Counted from the first letter of the stretch, positions 48,670 through 63,090 are shown. The stretch: 64,000 bases of DNA from Rutidosis leptorrhynchoides (GCF_046630445.1 NC_092338.1:223642501-223706500), one strand, 5' to 3'. Notes: a model not told the origin generated them from the sequence alone. Translations and numbers: made by a program.

Positions 48670-50215
48670 AAAAGTTACATACCCGTGGTTGACAAATTCA
48701 ACTCAAGACTCCCGAATTTGAAAGCTAAAACGGTTTCTTTTTGTGGAAGGTTAACGCTTGTTAAATCGGTCCTTAATAGTTTATCGCTATACTATTTATC
48801 CCTTTTTTGTGCTCCCACAAGTGTTATTAAATGTTTAGAGAATATTAGACATAATTTTATTTGGGGCGGGTCGGGTGAGTGTTCAAAAATGACTTGAATC
48901 AAATGAGAGGATTCTCTTTTGCCCTATATTGGATCCCTTAGGGTTAAATCTTGCTCTCTTGGGGCAATGGTTTTGGGGGGCTTAAAACTGTAAAAACTCA
49001 CTCTGGGTTTCGGTTTTAAAAAATACACGTTGGCCAAATGGCATGCTTATTCCTTACGGTCATAACAGGCCACAAGGGAAAGGCGGTGTTTGGTTAAACA
49101 TTGTTCGTGCAGGTTTTGAAACTGACAAAACATGACTGAGCTTTAGCACATCATTCACAAGACAAATTGGCGCTGGAAGTGAGACCAGATTCTAGGATGA
49201 TCCATTGTTGCTTGACATTCCTTTAAACGTTAAATACAAGTGATTGCATAATCTAGAAGCATATCAAAATGCAACGATTCCCGACATGATACAGTGGGTT
49301 GATCGGTCATGGCTTTCGACTTGGAGATGGAATCGGGAACTGATAGGACCGGCGTGAGACGACCTTCAAAAACTAACTTATTGAATTCATATGTTAAATA
49401 TGACAAGAATCGAGACACGTGGATTTGGAAGCTGACATCAAATAGCTTATTCACGACACCAAAGTTAGCGAGACTCATCGACGATTGGCTTTGTTAGATA
49501 ATAGAACAAGGAAAGAAAATCTCAAAAATAATTTGGTTCCGGGTAAAGTTGAAGTTTTCATGTGGAGGATTTTAAAGAGACGTATTCAAACTCGTGTTAA
49601 TCTAGACAAAAGAGGGATAGACCTTGATTCCGTAAGATGCCCGCTATGCGACGATGATTTGGAAGCAATTGATCACTATATGTTTCTTAGTCGTCATTCG
49701 TTAGATATTGGGGAATGACTATACAAATGGTGGGGATTGGATCCTGTAACAAATTTAAGTATTAATGAAGCTTTTCGTGGAAGGAGTAATCGAGCTATGA
49801 CACCTTTGGGATGGAAAATTTGACAAGCTACGGAATGGACTTGTACTAATGTGGCGTAATCGCAACTTGAAAATATTCTCAAACATAAGTTGGAGTGGAC
49901 CGACGGCTCTAATGGAAATTCAACTTTAAGCGTTCGAATGATATCTAATCGGGTCAAGAACTTGAAGATCGAGTGCGTAGAATGGCTCTCTAACCCTTAC
50001 TCTTATGTTGCATAGTTAGACTAGCTACTGCAATTCTGTTTTAATTTGTTTTAAGTTCTACAGTTGCATACTCAATAACTTAATTCCTGCTATTGTGAGT
50101 ATTCTGCTTCTGCTAGTCTGATTGGATTTTCGAGTTGTAATGTGGGTTGGGCTCTCAGGATGAGCCCTTTCATGTTTATAATATAATTTGCTTTTTGAAT
50201 TTTTTTTTAACACTC
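48670..50215 (+). pseudogene. LINE 3' segment with zf-RVT domain
   Basis: Resumes as PVVDKFNSRLPNLKAK, GRLTLVKSVLNSLSLYYLS and FIWGGSGE, then after stops RDTWIWKLTSNSLFTTPKLA (about 49410) and the zinc-binding NNLVPGKVEVFMWRILKRRI ... CPLCDDDLEAIDH (49515-49680), the standard end of plant L1 ORF2. Several frameshifts and stops. A 3' UTR-like stretch follows to about 50215 with a short T/A run. The line of homology is continuous across the solo LTR apart from a frameshift. Confidence 0.78.
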
Positions 50216-51830
50216 CTAGCTATTACTGTACAAATCTTTACGTTCGCCTTTAGATGTTATTCAACTAATTTATTCGCTACCTTAAGGTGAGAAAATGTCA
50301 GACTGTAAATCGCTAACTGACTCTGAAACTTGAAGTAATTGAGAAGTGGAGAGTGTGTCAAGTATGTAAGGTATGTTGAAATGTTAGGAATGAATCCCTA
50401 TTTAAAGGAACAAGTTCTGGTAGCTTGGCAAAATTGGTCCCTCTATCTCACCCAACTGAAATCTTCAAAGAATGGGCCGGACTGATTTTGGTGCCCAACT
50501 GAGAAGAAAAATGCTTGCTTGGGAAACATCCAGTAGGTCTCCAAGAGATGGGTCCCGAATCCAGGTGTGGTCACGTCGGACCCCAACTTGTGGTGCCGGA
50601 TCCGAGGGTGCATCCCTAGCCGTTCCCAAGATTGTGGTGCCGGATCACCGGACCCGCCGGTCCACGGTCCGGGAGCACTCTACCGGACTCCTAATATTGT
50701 GGCTTCTGCCGGATGCGGGTAGGTGCCGGACTAGAGCTCGTTTTTCGATCGTTCGTTGTTTTTACTCTGTTTTCTTCGTTATAAGTCTGTTTTCGACGAT
50801 TCTTACGCCATTGTCTTTGCTTTTTTCAATATCTATATAAGCTAATAAAAGGGATTGTTGGAGTATTTATTCAATAAAGTCCATAAAATGAGAGAGATAA
50901 CGAAGTTAAAAACAAGTTTTTTTGCGCGTTATCAAAACTCATTTTTGGAACTCATGAAGACTATCAGGACTTACCAGCACTAAATTAAAGAGAGATTTTG
51001 AAGATACATCAAGAACCTAGAGACTGTCAAGATGCGTATGCAAAAATCAAGAAGATACAAGACTTATACTTTCAATAACACATTGAAAACACACACTAAA
51101 CCCTAATGCATTCCGAAATTTCTATCCAACCTCAAGGAACTTCAGGGAATGATTCAAATTCTGGCGCCCTTAGTTTCTAGTGAAATTTTAGAATGCAGCT
51201 TCACTGATAATCGTTTATATTCGTTCGATGTCAGCACCATAGTGTATCTTTGTCAATCCCAAATGAGTTTGTGAACATTTTCCCCCACTGAACTTTAAAT
51301 ATGAAATGTGCAAGTAGAAATTCCATCTTTGCCCATGATATTTAAATCTTAATACTGTTTTTATATTATCACTACTACGTGCGTTGGCTCTTAATAGAAC
51401 TGCACAAAAATGACATTGCGTCTGTGTAATATACGCATGCATATGAATGTTTGTTGCGACCGTATTTCAGCAAACAAAGTTGTCTATCATTTAGGGATAA
51501 TAACTTGTACATCATACAAGCAATGATTACATTGAGAACTACGTATATACACAATTAAATAATGTAGAATAACAACCTTAACATAGTTATATAACTTTAA
51601 TTAAAGCCCAACTATAAAGCTAGCCCAGGTTTAATAAAATCAAAAACCTTCACCATTTCAAAAGATGTTATACAGACATCAAAAAATACCAAGAGGGAGG
51701 ATCCTTGGGGCATTTGGGTCAAGTTGCCGCCTGTTTTTATCCAAAAAAAGGTTGGCTCATGTTTCATCTAACTTAACCAAACCTAACATGATATGACGAT
51801 ATCCTCGGTATGTATGATCGATTCTTTAGA
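50216..51830. other. Intergenic stretch with a GC-rich island
   Basis: No gene is supported. 50560-50740 is GC-rich with a repeated TTGTGGTGCCGGATC (near 50589 and 50630), unlike its AT-rich surroundings. The ORF at 50472-50840 is low in gene-like features. The last few hundred bases may be the 3' region of the TMEM120-like gene. Confidence 0.45.
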
Positions 51831-53737
51831 TCATGAGGAACCCTGGAGCATATCACTCTTGCTTTTCTCTCTTTTCATTTTGGCCTTAACTTTAACCCGC
51901 GACTTTGAAACAAGAGTTTCTACTGTGGTCATAAAATTGCCGGCAGCCATTATTACAAGAAGGATTCCACATGCAACCACCTGGAGAACCATAAATTTCG
52001 ATATAATAACCTAACAGCATAAACTTCCAATTTCAAACGATGCTGAATTCTCTATGTTTAGAAATCTTACCTGCCATTCTGAAATGACACCCAATACTGC
52101 GGTTTTCAACAATAGCAGACCTAGATATGCTTCAGAAGCCTACAAAAACAGATCATGCAGGCAGGCAGGGATTAACTATTCTTATTTGTTTACTAATCAG
52201 ATTGCTCAATCAAAACACTTATATTAGAGTAGTCGACTACACGTAGTTTGAATCCTTGAAATAATTAAAGCATCTCACTGATTTGAAAATTTTAAAACTA
52301 ATTTGTTTGACTCTTATTACCCATAAGCGGGACAATATTTTGTCACGAAAAGTTTTTAAGGTAGCATTCAACGCTGCTATAATACGGCATGACCTTCACA
52401 AGCTAATTATAAGTAACAATATAGCTTGCAAAACGTAGAATTACTTTTCCAAAAGTACCTGCAAGCCGAAGAGTACGGGGAATAACCACCATATTTGACC
52501 TTCAACTCCAGCAGTTTCTCCCCCAACAACATCCATTCTTTTAGCCTGATATCAATATTAAAAGTCAAATTTACGATCTCGTATTCAACTTTCAGAGTCA
52601 AGTTTTTTTCACTCCTTAATAAGATTATTATACCTTTCCGAGTGCGATACGTGCATAGAGCCTATTCCGTTGGTATTTGTTCTGTAGAAACATTACAATT
52701 GCTTGCACAATTGCCCATATCAGAAAATATTGTATACCTTCCTGCAACACGCGGAAGCACACAATAAGGTAAAACCATTTAAGGTTATAACATATATTTA
52801 CTAACATGGGACACAAAAGAGAAGAACCAAACCTTCTTCTGGGTGCAATCAGGTACCCTTTCAATCTCCCATGTAAGACTGATGAGTGACATGAGCATTG
52901 CACAATAGTGATGATATATCCACCTGACAATTTACATTTTTTTAGTATTCTAAACTTATGAAAGGCTGGCTTTATCAGCATATATACGCAACACAAACCA
53001 TGGCGTATGTCGCTTCCGTTAATTCTTAAAATATTCTCTAGTAAAGCCAATCCTGTATAGAAGAAGAGCAACCATGCCTGAAAAGTTGACAAACACTTAT
53101 TAGGCACTTTACTTGGTTATCTAACTATTGTCTTTTCAAGTAGCAAATTATCAGTAGCGATTTAGGTATAAGTCAACTGATTCTAATTCTGATGTGTTTG
53201 ATAAAATAATTCTTATGATAATTTGTTTAGACACATTAGTATAGCTGACTATAAACAGATATTGAATCAAAAATATTAATTAGGATAAATGGAAAACTAT
53301 AGGTATCTCAGTTTACCAAATTTCACATTTGTGGTAATTTGAATAACATAAGATATTCAGTATAAATTCCTCGCCAACTAAAGCTTCTTTTTGACGTTAA
53401 AATGCAGCTATAACGTAAATCTCTTTGGATGTTAAAGAAGGATTTTTTTAGTGCTTCTTCTAAATGGGATGTGTGTGTGTATCATTTGATGGTAAAAAAT
53501 AGAAAATTGCAGTACCACTACTGTCCAAAAACGTTTATGTGCCGCGATGCTTCCCATGAAAATAAAATTCCTTTAAATCAGAAATTTGTTAAGTAACTAT
53601 TTTGTGACACTGAACCTTTATTGATTCAACATTATATAAGAAGGTCCTTTTCAGTTATTTTACCTATTACAACACAAAGTAGCAGAAATTTCACTAACAC
53701 TCAAATAACTGATTATCTATCTGAAACTTCAAACATC

Positions 53738-53770
53738 AAATACATCCATCCCAAAAGCATGACCTTAGCA
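53738..53770 (-). repeat. 33-bp copy of TMEM120-like exon sequence in the intron
   Basis: Identical over 33 bp to 55529-55561 inside the exon 55503-55604, same orientation. The copy ends just before the MITE cluster. Flanking bases differ. Confidence 0.8.
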
Positions 53771-53786
53771 CTATATATGTATATAC

Positions 53787-54765
<979 letters not shown>

Positions 54766-54766
<1 letters not shown>

Positions 54767-55405
54767 GTAGGATCAAGAGGGAAGTAACCAATCGGGGGGA
54801 AGCAACAACTTTTTTTTTTCTTTTTTTGAAAAAACTTTGTTCACGAACATTATAGATGAGATGAAAATATGAACATTTAGTAGAGACACTTTGTGATGAA
54901 TGTTTTTATTTTGGCGGGAAAACGCTCGAAAAATAATATATAACAATTATCGTGTTTTTCGAGCGTATGTTGAGGTTTTAGCTATTGGGTTTATAGGGTT
55001 TAGATATTAGGGTTTAGAAATTTAGGGTTTAGATTTAGGATTTAGATTGAGTTTTTAACACGAACGGTTTAGGGTTTAGGGTTTGGTGTTTTGAGTTTAT
55101 GTAATAAACCCAAAACACTAAACTCTAAACCCTAAACCCTAAATTCTAAATCGAGCTAAATTTTACTTCACAAAACATGAAAAAAAAAACGTTAACATTC
55201 TTCACGAACAATATTATCTTGAATGTTATTTTTGTCGATCGTTTTCCCGCCAAAATAATAACATTCATCACGAAGTGTCTTTTTTAAATGTTCTTATTTT
55301 CATCCAATCTATAATATTCGTGAACAAAGTTTTTTCAAAAAACGATTTTTTTTTTTTTTTGCTTCCCCCGCTTCCCCCGATTGGTTACTTCCCCATTGAT
55401 CTTGC

Positions 55406-55407
<2 letters not shown>
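54766..55407. mobile_element. Palindromic MITE 2 with telomere-like core
   Basis: Same family as MITE 1 (642 bp). Ends GGTAGGATCAAGAGGGAAGT and, reversed, GGGCAAGATCAATGGGGAAG. Arms share AAGTAACCAATCGGGGG. The core 54980-55150 has both TTTAGGG and CCCTAAA units. Flanked by TA tracts. Confidence 0.78.

Positions 55408-55409
<2 letters not shown>

Positions 55410-55500
<91 letters not shown>
55410..55500. repeat. (TA)n tract next to a TMEM120-like splice donor
   Basis: About 90 bp of TA directly after the donor GTAAT of exon 55503-55604 (minus strand). Confidence 0.9.
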
Positions 55501-55501
<1 letters not shown>

Positions 55502-55659
55502 CCTGGTAAAGCTGGACAAGCAATGCAGAAATACATCCATCCCAAAAGCATGACCTTAGCAATAGCAAAGATGGGAAAAGGTGAAACAAATAAGCGGTCC
55601 AATCCTGCTCACATAAACCAAAAGAGAAAAGAAAATATACTTGTCTTATTAGTAATGAC

Positions 55660-56416
55660 TGTTGGGTTTTGTTATTGGGTTTTCAAATATGAGTAAGTAT
55701 TAACAAGCCCAAGCCCAACAAAATTAGGCCCATTGCTTGGTTGACTTGGTCAAGCATAGGAGGGCATCTTAAAACATCAAGTTGCAGCTGTTTTCATTAT
55801 CAAGAGTGCAAGAGAGATCAAGAAAAAGAGTCAAAACCCCAATTCCCGTCTACAGTGACAGCAGGCCAGAAAACCTTCGATCCCCGGAGATCCGACCGTT
55901 GAATCTTCACAATTTTTGGACTGTGTCTTCCTGACATCAGTGCCAACATTTTCAATCGTTGAATTCGTCTAATAAGGTCTGTAGGTCGTGTTCTTGCTGC
56001 TGGAACAGAGAGCAGATTTTTGGGTGAGATAATTCCTCTTTTGTCTTTTTAGGTTGTTCATATACTTGTTGATTGTTGTAGTTCAAGAGTATGATGATGT
56101 TGTATACCTCTATATGATCTAGAGAAGACCTATTGTATTGTTCTCTTTGTTGATGATAGTGGAATTTAAGTGGCTTACGAGTCCCGTGGTTTTTACTCTC
56201 GATTTTGAGAGGTTTTCCACGTAAAAATTCTCGTGTGTATTGTGTGTGCTCGATTATTGTTATTAGCTGATTTGGTACTAAATTGGGACTGATTTAGGTT
56301 GGTTTTGATATAGCTTGTTTGTTAGTTTCCTCACGGGTTCATACGGGTCGGGAAATGCTTGTCAAACGGGTTTGTTTCCGCTTTGTAGATTGCCCGTTGT
56401 GATTATTTTCCCATCA
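55660..56416 (+). repeat. 5' LTR of the copia element (757 bp)
   Basis: TGTTGGGTTTTG ... TTTTCCCATCA, ends defined by comparison with 60389-61144. Confidence 0.95.
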
Positions 56417-56419
56417 AAT

Positions 56420-56433
56420 TGGTATCTAGAGCT
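56420..56433 (+). promoter_or_regulatory. Primer-binding site of the copia element, with insertion
   Basis: TTGGTATCTAGAGC resembles the tRNA-Met complement TGGTATCAGAGC with two extra bases after TGGTAT. Confidence 0.55.
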
Positions 56434-56461
56434 AGGTTATTTGATTTGACTTGTGTGAAAG

Positions 56462-59400
56462 ATGGAAGCTAATACAAGTAAAATGATTAGTTTAAATGGT
56501 TCAAATTATCATGTTTGGAAAGGTAAAATGGAGGATCTTCTTTATGTGAAAGATTATTATTTGCCTGTTTTTACTGAGGATAAACCTGAGGAAAAATCTG
56601 ATGCTCAATGGAAAATTTTGCATAGACAAGTATGTGGGTATATTCGGCAGTGGGTTGATGATAATGTTGTGAATCATATTACTGGGGAGACTGATGCTAA
56701 AGCCTTATGGAAAAAGCTTGAGCAGTTATATGAACGAAAGACTGGGAATAACAAGTTGTTCTTAATTAAGCAGATGATGGCTTTGAAGTATCATGATGGG
56801 ACTCCTATTACAGATCACCTAAATGCATATCAGGGTATTATAAATCAGCTTGCAGGTATGGGTATCAAGTTTGAGGATGAGATTCAGGGTCTCTGGTTAC
56901 TTGGTACATTACCGGACTCTCGGGAGACTTTTAGGACATCTTTGTCCAACTCTGCACCGAATGTTACTATCACCATGGAATTGGCTAAGGGTAGTATTTT
57001 GAATGAAGAGATGAGAAGAAAGTCACAAGGTTCCTCTTCACAGTCAGATATCTTGGTCACAGAAACGCGGGGGAGAAGTCATAGTAGAGGTCAGGGTAAA
57101 AGAGGCAATCATCGTAGCAGCTCACGCAAAGGCAAATTTGCTAACGTTGAGTGTTATAATTGTCATGAAAAGGGGCACACAAAGTGGTATTGTCCAAAGT
57201 TGAAGAATGAGAAGAAAAAGGCATATGACAAGAATAAACAAAAGAAAAGTGATGGTGGTGATGATGATAAGGTTGAAGTTAACACTATTACGGATGAATT
57301 CTTTGTTTGTATTGATTATGATATGATTAATCTTACTCATGATGACACGAGTTGGATTGTTGATAGTGGTGCTACATGTCATGTTGCAATTTGTAGAGAT
57401 CACTTCTCATCTTACACTCCAGGTGACTATGGATTTGCTAGGATGGGTAATGCCGGGTTATCAAAGATTGTTGGTATTGGAGATGTTTGTTTGAAATTTG
57501 ACACGGGAATGGAGTTAGTTTTGCATAATGTAAAACATGTTCCGGATATGAGACTTAATGTTATTTCAACAGGCATTCTTGATGATGATGGTTATTATAA
57601 CAGTTTTGGTAATGGTATTTGGAAACTAACTCTTGGTTCTATGATAGTGGGAAGAGGAAAGAAAGACTCCAGATTATACATCACGCGTCCGAAGATCATC
57701 CAGAACATTGTTAACGCAATGGACAATGTTGATTCTACTGAGTTGTGGCATAAAAGACTTGGCCACATGAGTGAAAAGGGGATGTCTATCTTGTTTAAGA
57801 AGAATGTGTTGTCAGGTGTTAGTGATATTAATTTGAGTAAGTGTTCTCACTGTTTGGCAGGTAAACAGACCAGAGTTGCGTTTAAGAGTCATTCTCCTTT
57901 TCGAATGGAGAACATACTTGATCTAGTGCATTCAGATGTTTGTGGGCCTATGAAGACTAGGACACTTGGTGGATGTTTCTACTTTGTTACATTCATCGAT
58001 GATCATTCCAGGAAGGTGTGGGTTTATACCTTAAAGGCAAACGGGGAAGAAACTCAAGTGTATTCGGACTGATAATGGCGGTGAATACATTGGCAGATTT
58101 GATGCTTACTGTAAGGAGAATGGTATTCGGCATCAAAAGACTCCACCAAAGACACCTCAGTTGAATGGCTTAGCAGAGAGGATGAACAGAACTTTGGTTG
58201 AGAGAGTTAGATGTTTGCTTTCACATGCAGGGTTGTCCGATTCCTTTTGGGGCGAGGCTTTAAATACGGCAGTTCATATTATTAATCTAACCCCTTGTGT
58301 TCCTTTGCGTTTTGATGTTCCTAACAGGGTTTGGAGCGGCAAAGATGTTTCTTACCGCCATTTACGAGTTTTTGGATGTAAAGCTTTTGTTCATGTTCCC
58401 AAAGATGAGAGGTCAAAGCTTGATATGAAGACTAAGCCATGTGTATTCCTCGGCTATGGTGAAGATGATTTTGGGTACAGGTTATATGATCCAGTTCAGA
58501 AGAAACTCGTACGAAGCCGAGATGTTGTATTTACAGAAGATCAGATGTTAAAAGATGTTGATAAGGCAGATTCAGTTCCTCAACCTAGTGCTGATCTTGT
58601 TGATTTGGATCCAGTTACTCCACAACATGTTGGAGATGATGTTCATAATGATGAACATGGTACTGATGATGATTATGCTCCGGAGCAGGTAGAGATTCCA
58701 GTACCAGATGTGCCCCCATTTGTCCCACTTAGGCGGTCTACCCGAGACCGTCATCCTTCTGTTAGATATTCTGCTAATGAGTATGTATTAGTTACTGATG
58801 GGGGAGAGCCAGAATGTTATTCAGAAGCAATGAAAGATGAGCATAAGAAAGAGTGGGGTGAAGCTATGCAAGATGAGATGAATTCCTTGCATGAGAACAA
58901 TACTTATGAGCTGGTGAAGTTACCTAAAGGCAAGAGAGCTTTGAGAAACAAATGGGTATTCAAAGTGAAGACAGATGAGCTTACTTCACAACCAAGGTAC
59001 AAAGCTAGGTTAGTCGTTAAAGGATTCAGCCAGAAAAAGGGTATTGATTTTGATGAGATTTTCTCACCGGTTGTGAAGATGGGATCTATTCGAGTGGTTC
59101 TTGGATTAGCTGCTAGTCTTGATCTTGAGGTTGAACAGATGGATGTCAAGACTGCTTTTCTTCACGGTGATTTGGATAAGGAAATCTACATGATGCAACC
59201 TGAAGGTTTTCGGGTTAAGGGTAAAGAAAATTATGTTTGTAGACTTCAGAAAAGTTTATATGGGTTGAAGCAAGCACCGAGACAGTGGTATAAGAAGTTT
59301 GAGTCGGTTATAGGAAAGCAAGGCTACCGAAAGACAACTTCAGATCATTGTGTTTTCTTTCAGAGGTTTGGTGATGATGATTTCATCATATTGTTGTTAT

Positions 59401-60371
59401 ACGTTGATGATATGTTGATTGTTGGTAAAAATATTAAAAGAATTGCGCAGTTGAAGCGAGAATTGAGCAAGTCTTTTGCTATGAAAGACTTGGGGCCAGC
59501 AAAACAAATTCTTGGCATTCGGATTTCTAGAGATAGAGGTGCTAAGACGTTACATATATCACAAGAGCAATACATTGAAAAGGTGCTAAGTAGATTCAAC
59601 ATGAAGAATGCTAAAGTGGTTAGTTCCCCTCTTACAAACAACTTTAAGCTAACAGAAAGAGATTGTCCTACTTCAAAGGAGGATGTTGAGGAGATGGATA
59701 TAGTTCCATATGCGTCAGCAGTTGGTAGCTTGATGTATGCTATGGTGTGTACTAGGCCTGATATAGCTCATGCGGTAGGTGTTGTTAGTCGGTTTATGTC
59801 AAATCCGGGTAAGAAGCATTGGGAAGCGGTTAAATGGATTATGAGATACTTACGAGGTACTTCAAAGTTAGGTATCACATTCGGAAATGGAGAGCCGATG
59901 CTTGTTGGTTATACAGACTCAGATATGGCAGGAAACAAAGATAACATGAAATCCACTTCTGGATATTTGATGACTTTCGCAGGGGGAGCAGTTTCATGGC
60001 AATCAAGGTTACAAAAGTGTGTTGCATTGTCTACGACCGAGGCTGAATATATGGCAGCAACAGAAGCGTGCAAAGAACTATTGTGGATGAAAAGGTTTCT
60101 ACAAGACCTTGGGTTTAAGCAATCACGATATGTGGTTCTTTGTGATAATGAGAGTGCGATTCATTTGGCTAGAAATTCTATGTATCATAAGCGGACAAAA
60201 CATATAGATGTGCGGTATCATTGGATTAGAGAACGTCTTGAAGATGGTTCGTTTGAACTTGATAAAGTTCACACCGATGATAATGGTTCCGACATGTTCA
60301 CAAAGGCTTTAGCAAGTGAGAAGCTCAAGGTATGTTGCTCGATCGCCGGGATGGCGATTCCTTCCTCATAA
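56462..60371 (+). pseudogene. Gag-pol of the copia element, integrase deletion
   Basis: First ORF 56462-58072 (536 aa): Gag core 1-200, zinc knuckle C231-C234-H239-C244, protease DSGA 301-304, gag-pre-integrase LWHKRLGHMSEKGM, integrase zinc KCSHC, catalytic Asp region VHSDVCGPM and FIDDHSRKVWVY. At about 58040 a deletion of about 20 codons plus a frameshift removes the segment before the second Asp; the reading continues in another frame as CIRTDNGGEY. The second part (to 60371) has the integrase Glu region (NGLAERMNRTL), RT with YVDD near 59398-59409, and RNase H (YTDSDMAG, STTEAEYMA, CDNESAIHL). This matches the Tnt1-94/Tork group. It cannot make a full polyprotein. Confidence 0.92.
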
Positions 60372-60374
60372 TTG

Positions 60375-60388
60375 GAAAGGGGGAGATT
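60375..60388 (+). promoter_or_regulatory. Polypurine tract of the copia element
   Basis: GAAAGGGGGAGATT directly before the 3' LTR start TGTTGGG. Confidence 0.88.
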
Positions 60389-61144
60389 TGTTGGGTTTTG
60401 TTATTGGGTTTTCAAATATGAGTAAGTATTAACAAGCCCAAGCCCAACAAAATTAGGCCCATTGCTTGGTTGACTTGGTCAAGCATAGGAGGGCATCTTA
60501 AAACATCAAGTTGCAGCTGTTTTCATTATCAAGAGTGCAAGAGAGATCAAGAAAAAGAGTCAAAACCCCAATTCCCGTCTACAGTGACAGCAGGCCAGAA
60601 AACCTTCGATCCCCGGAGATCCGACCGTTGAATCTTCACAATTTTTGGACTGTGTCTTCCTGACATCAGTTCCAACATTTTCAACCGTTGAATTCGTCTA
60701 ATAAGGTCTGTAGGTCGTGTTCTTGCTGCTGGAACAGAGAGCAGATTTTTGGGTGAGATAATTCCTCTTTTGTCTTTTTAGGTTGTTCATATACTTGTTG
60801 ATTGTTGTAGTTCAAGAGTATGATGATGTTGTATACCTCTATATGATCTAGAGAAGACCTATTGTATTGTTCTCTTTGTTGATGATAGTGGAATTTAAGT
60901 GGCTTACGAGTCCCGTGGTTTTTACTCTCGATTTTGAGAGGTTTTCCACGTAAAAATTCTCGTGTGTATTGTGTGTGCTCGATTATTGTTATTAGCTGAT
61001 TTGGTACTAAATTGGGACTGATTTAGGTTGGTTTTGATATAGCTTTTTGTTAGTTTCCTCACGGGTTCATACGGGTCGGGAAATGCTTGTCAAACGGGTT
61101 TGTTTCCGCTTTGTAGATTGCCCGTTGTGATTATTTTCCCATCA
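60389..61144 (+). repeat. 3' LTR of the copia element (756 bp)
   Basis: Matches the 5' LTR except G to T, T to C and one missing base (GCTTTTTG for GCTTGTTTG). Confidence 0.95.
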
Positions 61145-62095
61145 ATGAGACCCTACTCAAGCTTCTTAAAGTTTGCAGCATTGATAATGGTCATAGAATC
61201 AGTAATCGGGTCAAATAAAATGTTCATATTTTGAAATTATAAGTTGTTCGCTGTTTCAATTTTAGTTAATTTAAAAAGTAGAACATGTATGCAGGCTGTC
61301 ACAAAGCCTAGTATTAGGAGAGGAAAACTGTACCAGTAATAACTTAAAAACGAATGCAAAACATAATACTCCAAAACAAACATACCCTGAAATCATTGTA
61401 TTCCTCTTTTAATTTCAATTGAACATCCTTCCTTGTAGCATAAACATTTATTGGACCAAGAAACATCCTCAAAAATCTACCTGTAATCCAACAACATCAA
61501 CTTAAAAATAATTAAAAAATCTAACTTTTTGATCTAAAATCGGTAACTTCTTATGTAATTCAAAAGCTTATGGATCCATATATTTTTTTATTTATTTATG
61601 ATAAACTAGGTTCCTATTGCATAAGGTGAGGATTAAATAAAAGATACTATTAAATGCACTAATGAAAGGCGTTAACTTTATTAAGAAAAATTACTCCCAA
61701 GTAAATAATAAATTACCATAAGATTTAGTAGGAAGAAATGCAGCAGCATCTCCTTCACTCAATGTATATGTAGCGACCCCGACAAATCGTCAAGTGACGG
61801 CGTCGTCTACGTATGGTCCCATTACATGGTTATAAGTATTTATAACAAAGTTTGACCGAAAATATGTCGCATACATTTCATAAAGGATGTTTCAATGTTT
61901 ACAAAAGTAATTCCCAAGACAAGTACATAACAAAAGTTATTGTTCATATGAAACACGTGCGACATAGTTTAAAATAGCCAAAAAGACGCTCCACGTATGC
62001 AAGTATACTCGACATCCAATGCAAGTATCAAAAAGTATGTGCGGAAGCATGTATCACCTAAGTTCAAGGACCTGAGAAAAACATAGAGAATCTGT

Positions 62096-62109
62096 CAACG
62101 AAAACGTTG
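62096..62109 (-). promoter_or_regulatory. Conserved LTR hairpin (G-C closing pair), LTR D
   Basis: CAACG-AAAA-CGTTG on the plus strand; same place as CAACC/GGTTG and CAACA/TGTTG hairpins in other LTRs. Confidence 0.6.
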
Positions 62110-62966
62110 GTGAAATCATAGGTTTAAATAAGTAAATGAGTAAAAGCAAGCTGAACCACAAGAGTTGCAATATTGATAAAGTCATAGTACATTCTAAAAG
62201 TTAATATTCACGAGCACCCAATTATCAAAGCTTAACATTCCGTCCGTTGAATACCCCATAAATTAGTGCTAGAACAACACTGTTTCCCGAAAATATATTT
62301 CATCCGTAGACGGTAGCGAACCGTCAAAGATGAGGGTTGTCAACCCATATGGCCATATAACATAAGTTCTCGCTTACACCATCTGATGTAACTAATGATA
62401 ATCGGATTGAGGATTTTCGTTCTAAACTCGTATGTAGAATGTTTGTTTTCCCGTTCTTGTGTTCACTTAGTTCAAAAGAATCGTTTATGTTTTCTCATCC
62501 CAAAAGTAAGTTTAAAAGAGTAAAAGTGGGACTATGATCTCACCTTGTATGCACGAACCAAAAAGAACTTCGACAAGTAAACGTGCAAGAAACAATGCTA
62601 GTCTTGACCTAAACAAATAGGTTGTATCAATAACGATAGTCACGAAGGGTCAAAGATGTTCAATTAGTCCTATGGCTCGTTACGACTCGATTAATATAGC
62701 ACGTGGATCAATTTGTCAAGTTTCATACACGACACAAGTAGTTAAGCATGTTAGAACGATTGTATAATCGTTTGGTTAAGTTTGACTAAAAGTCAAACTT
62801 GGTCAAAGTCAAAGTCAACGGGGTCGGGTCGGGTGTCCGACAATTTTCTCATGATGAGAAGTCATATACGAGCATAATAGTCAAGTTTCATGGTAAACGG
62901 GGTTATAGTAAAGCGGGAAACATTTTTGTGACATGAAAAACAAAGACAAAATGAGCTGGGCAGTAT

Positions 62967-63090
62967 GCGCGGCGCGCTATGGGTTGCGCGGCGCGCACCC
63001 AAGTGTAAATCCTGGTCAGAACTTAACCACGAAGGCAAACATCTGGGATTTCTAATTCTGCGCGGCGCACGGGTATATGCGCGTCGCGCA
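62967..63090. repeat. GC-rich palindrome cluster in LTR D
   Basis: GCGCGGCGCGC at 62967-62977 and 62986-62996, with variants GCGCGGCGCAC near 63060 and GCGCGTCGCGC near 63080, in otherwise AT-rich DNA. Confidence 0.75.

Larger units (their letters stand above)
55660..61144 (+). mobile_element. Young Tnt1-like Ty1/copia element
   Basis: 5' LTR 55660-56416, PBS, gag-pol 56462-60371, PPT, 3' LTR 60389-61144. The LTRs differ by two substitutions and one 1-bp indel in 757 bp. The flanking five bases are ATGAC and ATGAG, one mismatch. It lies in an intron of the TMEM120-like gene, opposite to it; without it that intron would be about 300 bp. Integrase carries a deletion. Confidence 0.93.

Noticed and set aside
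50472-50840. 122-aa Arg/Ser-rich ORF
   Set aside because: Lies in a GC-rich repeated patch, no domain recognised, composition explained by the GC bias.
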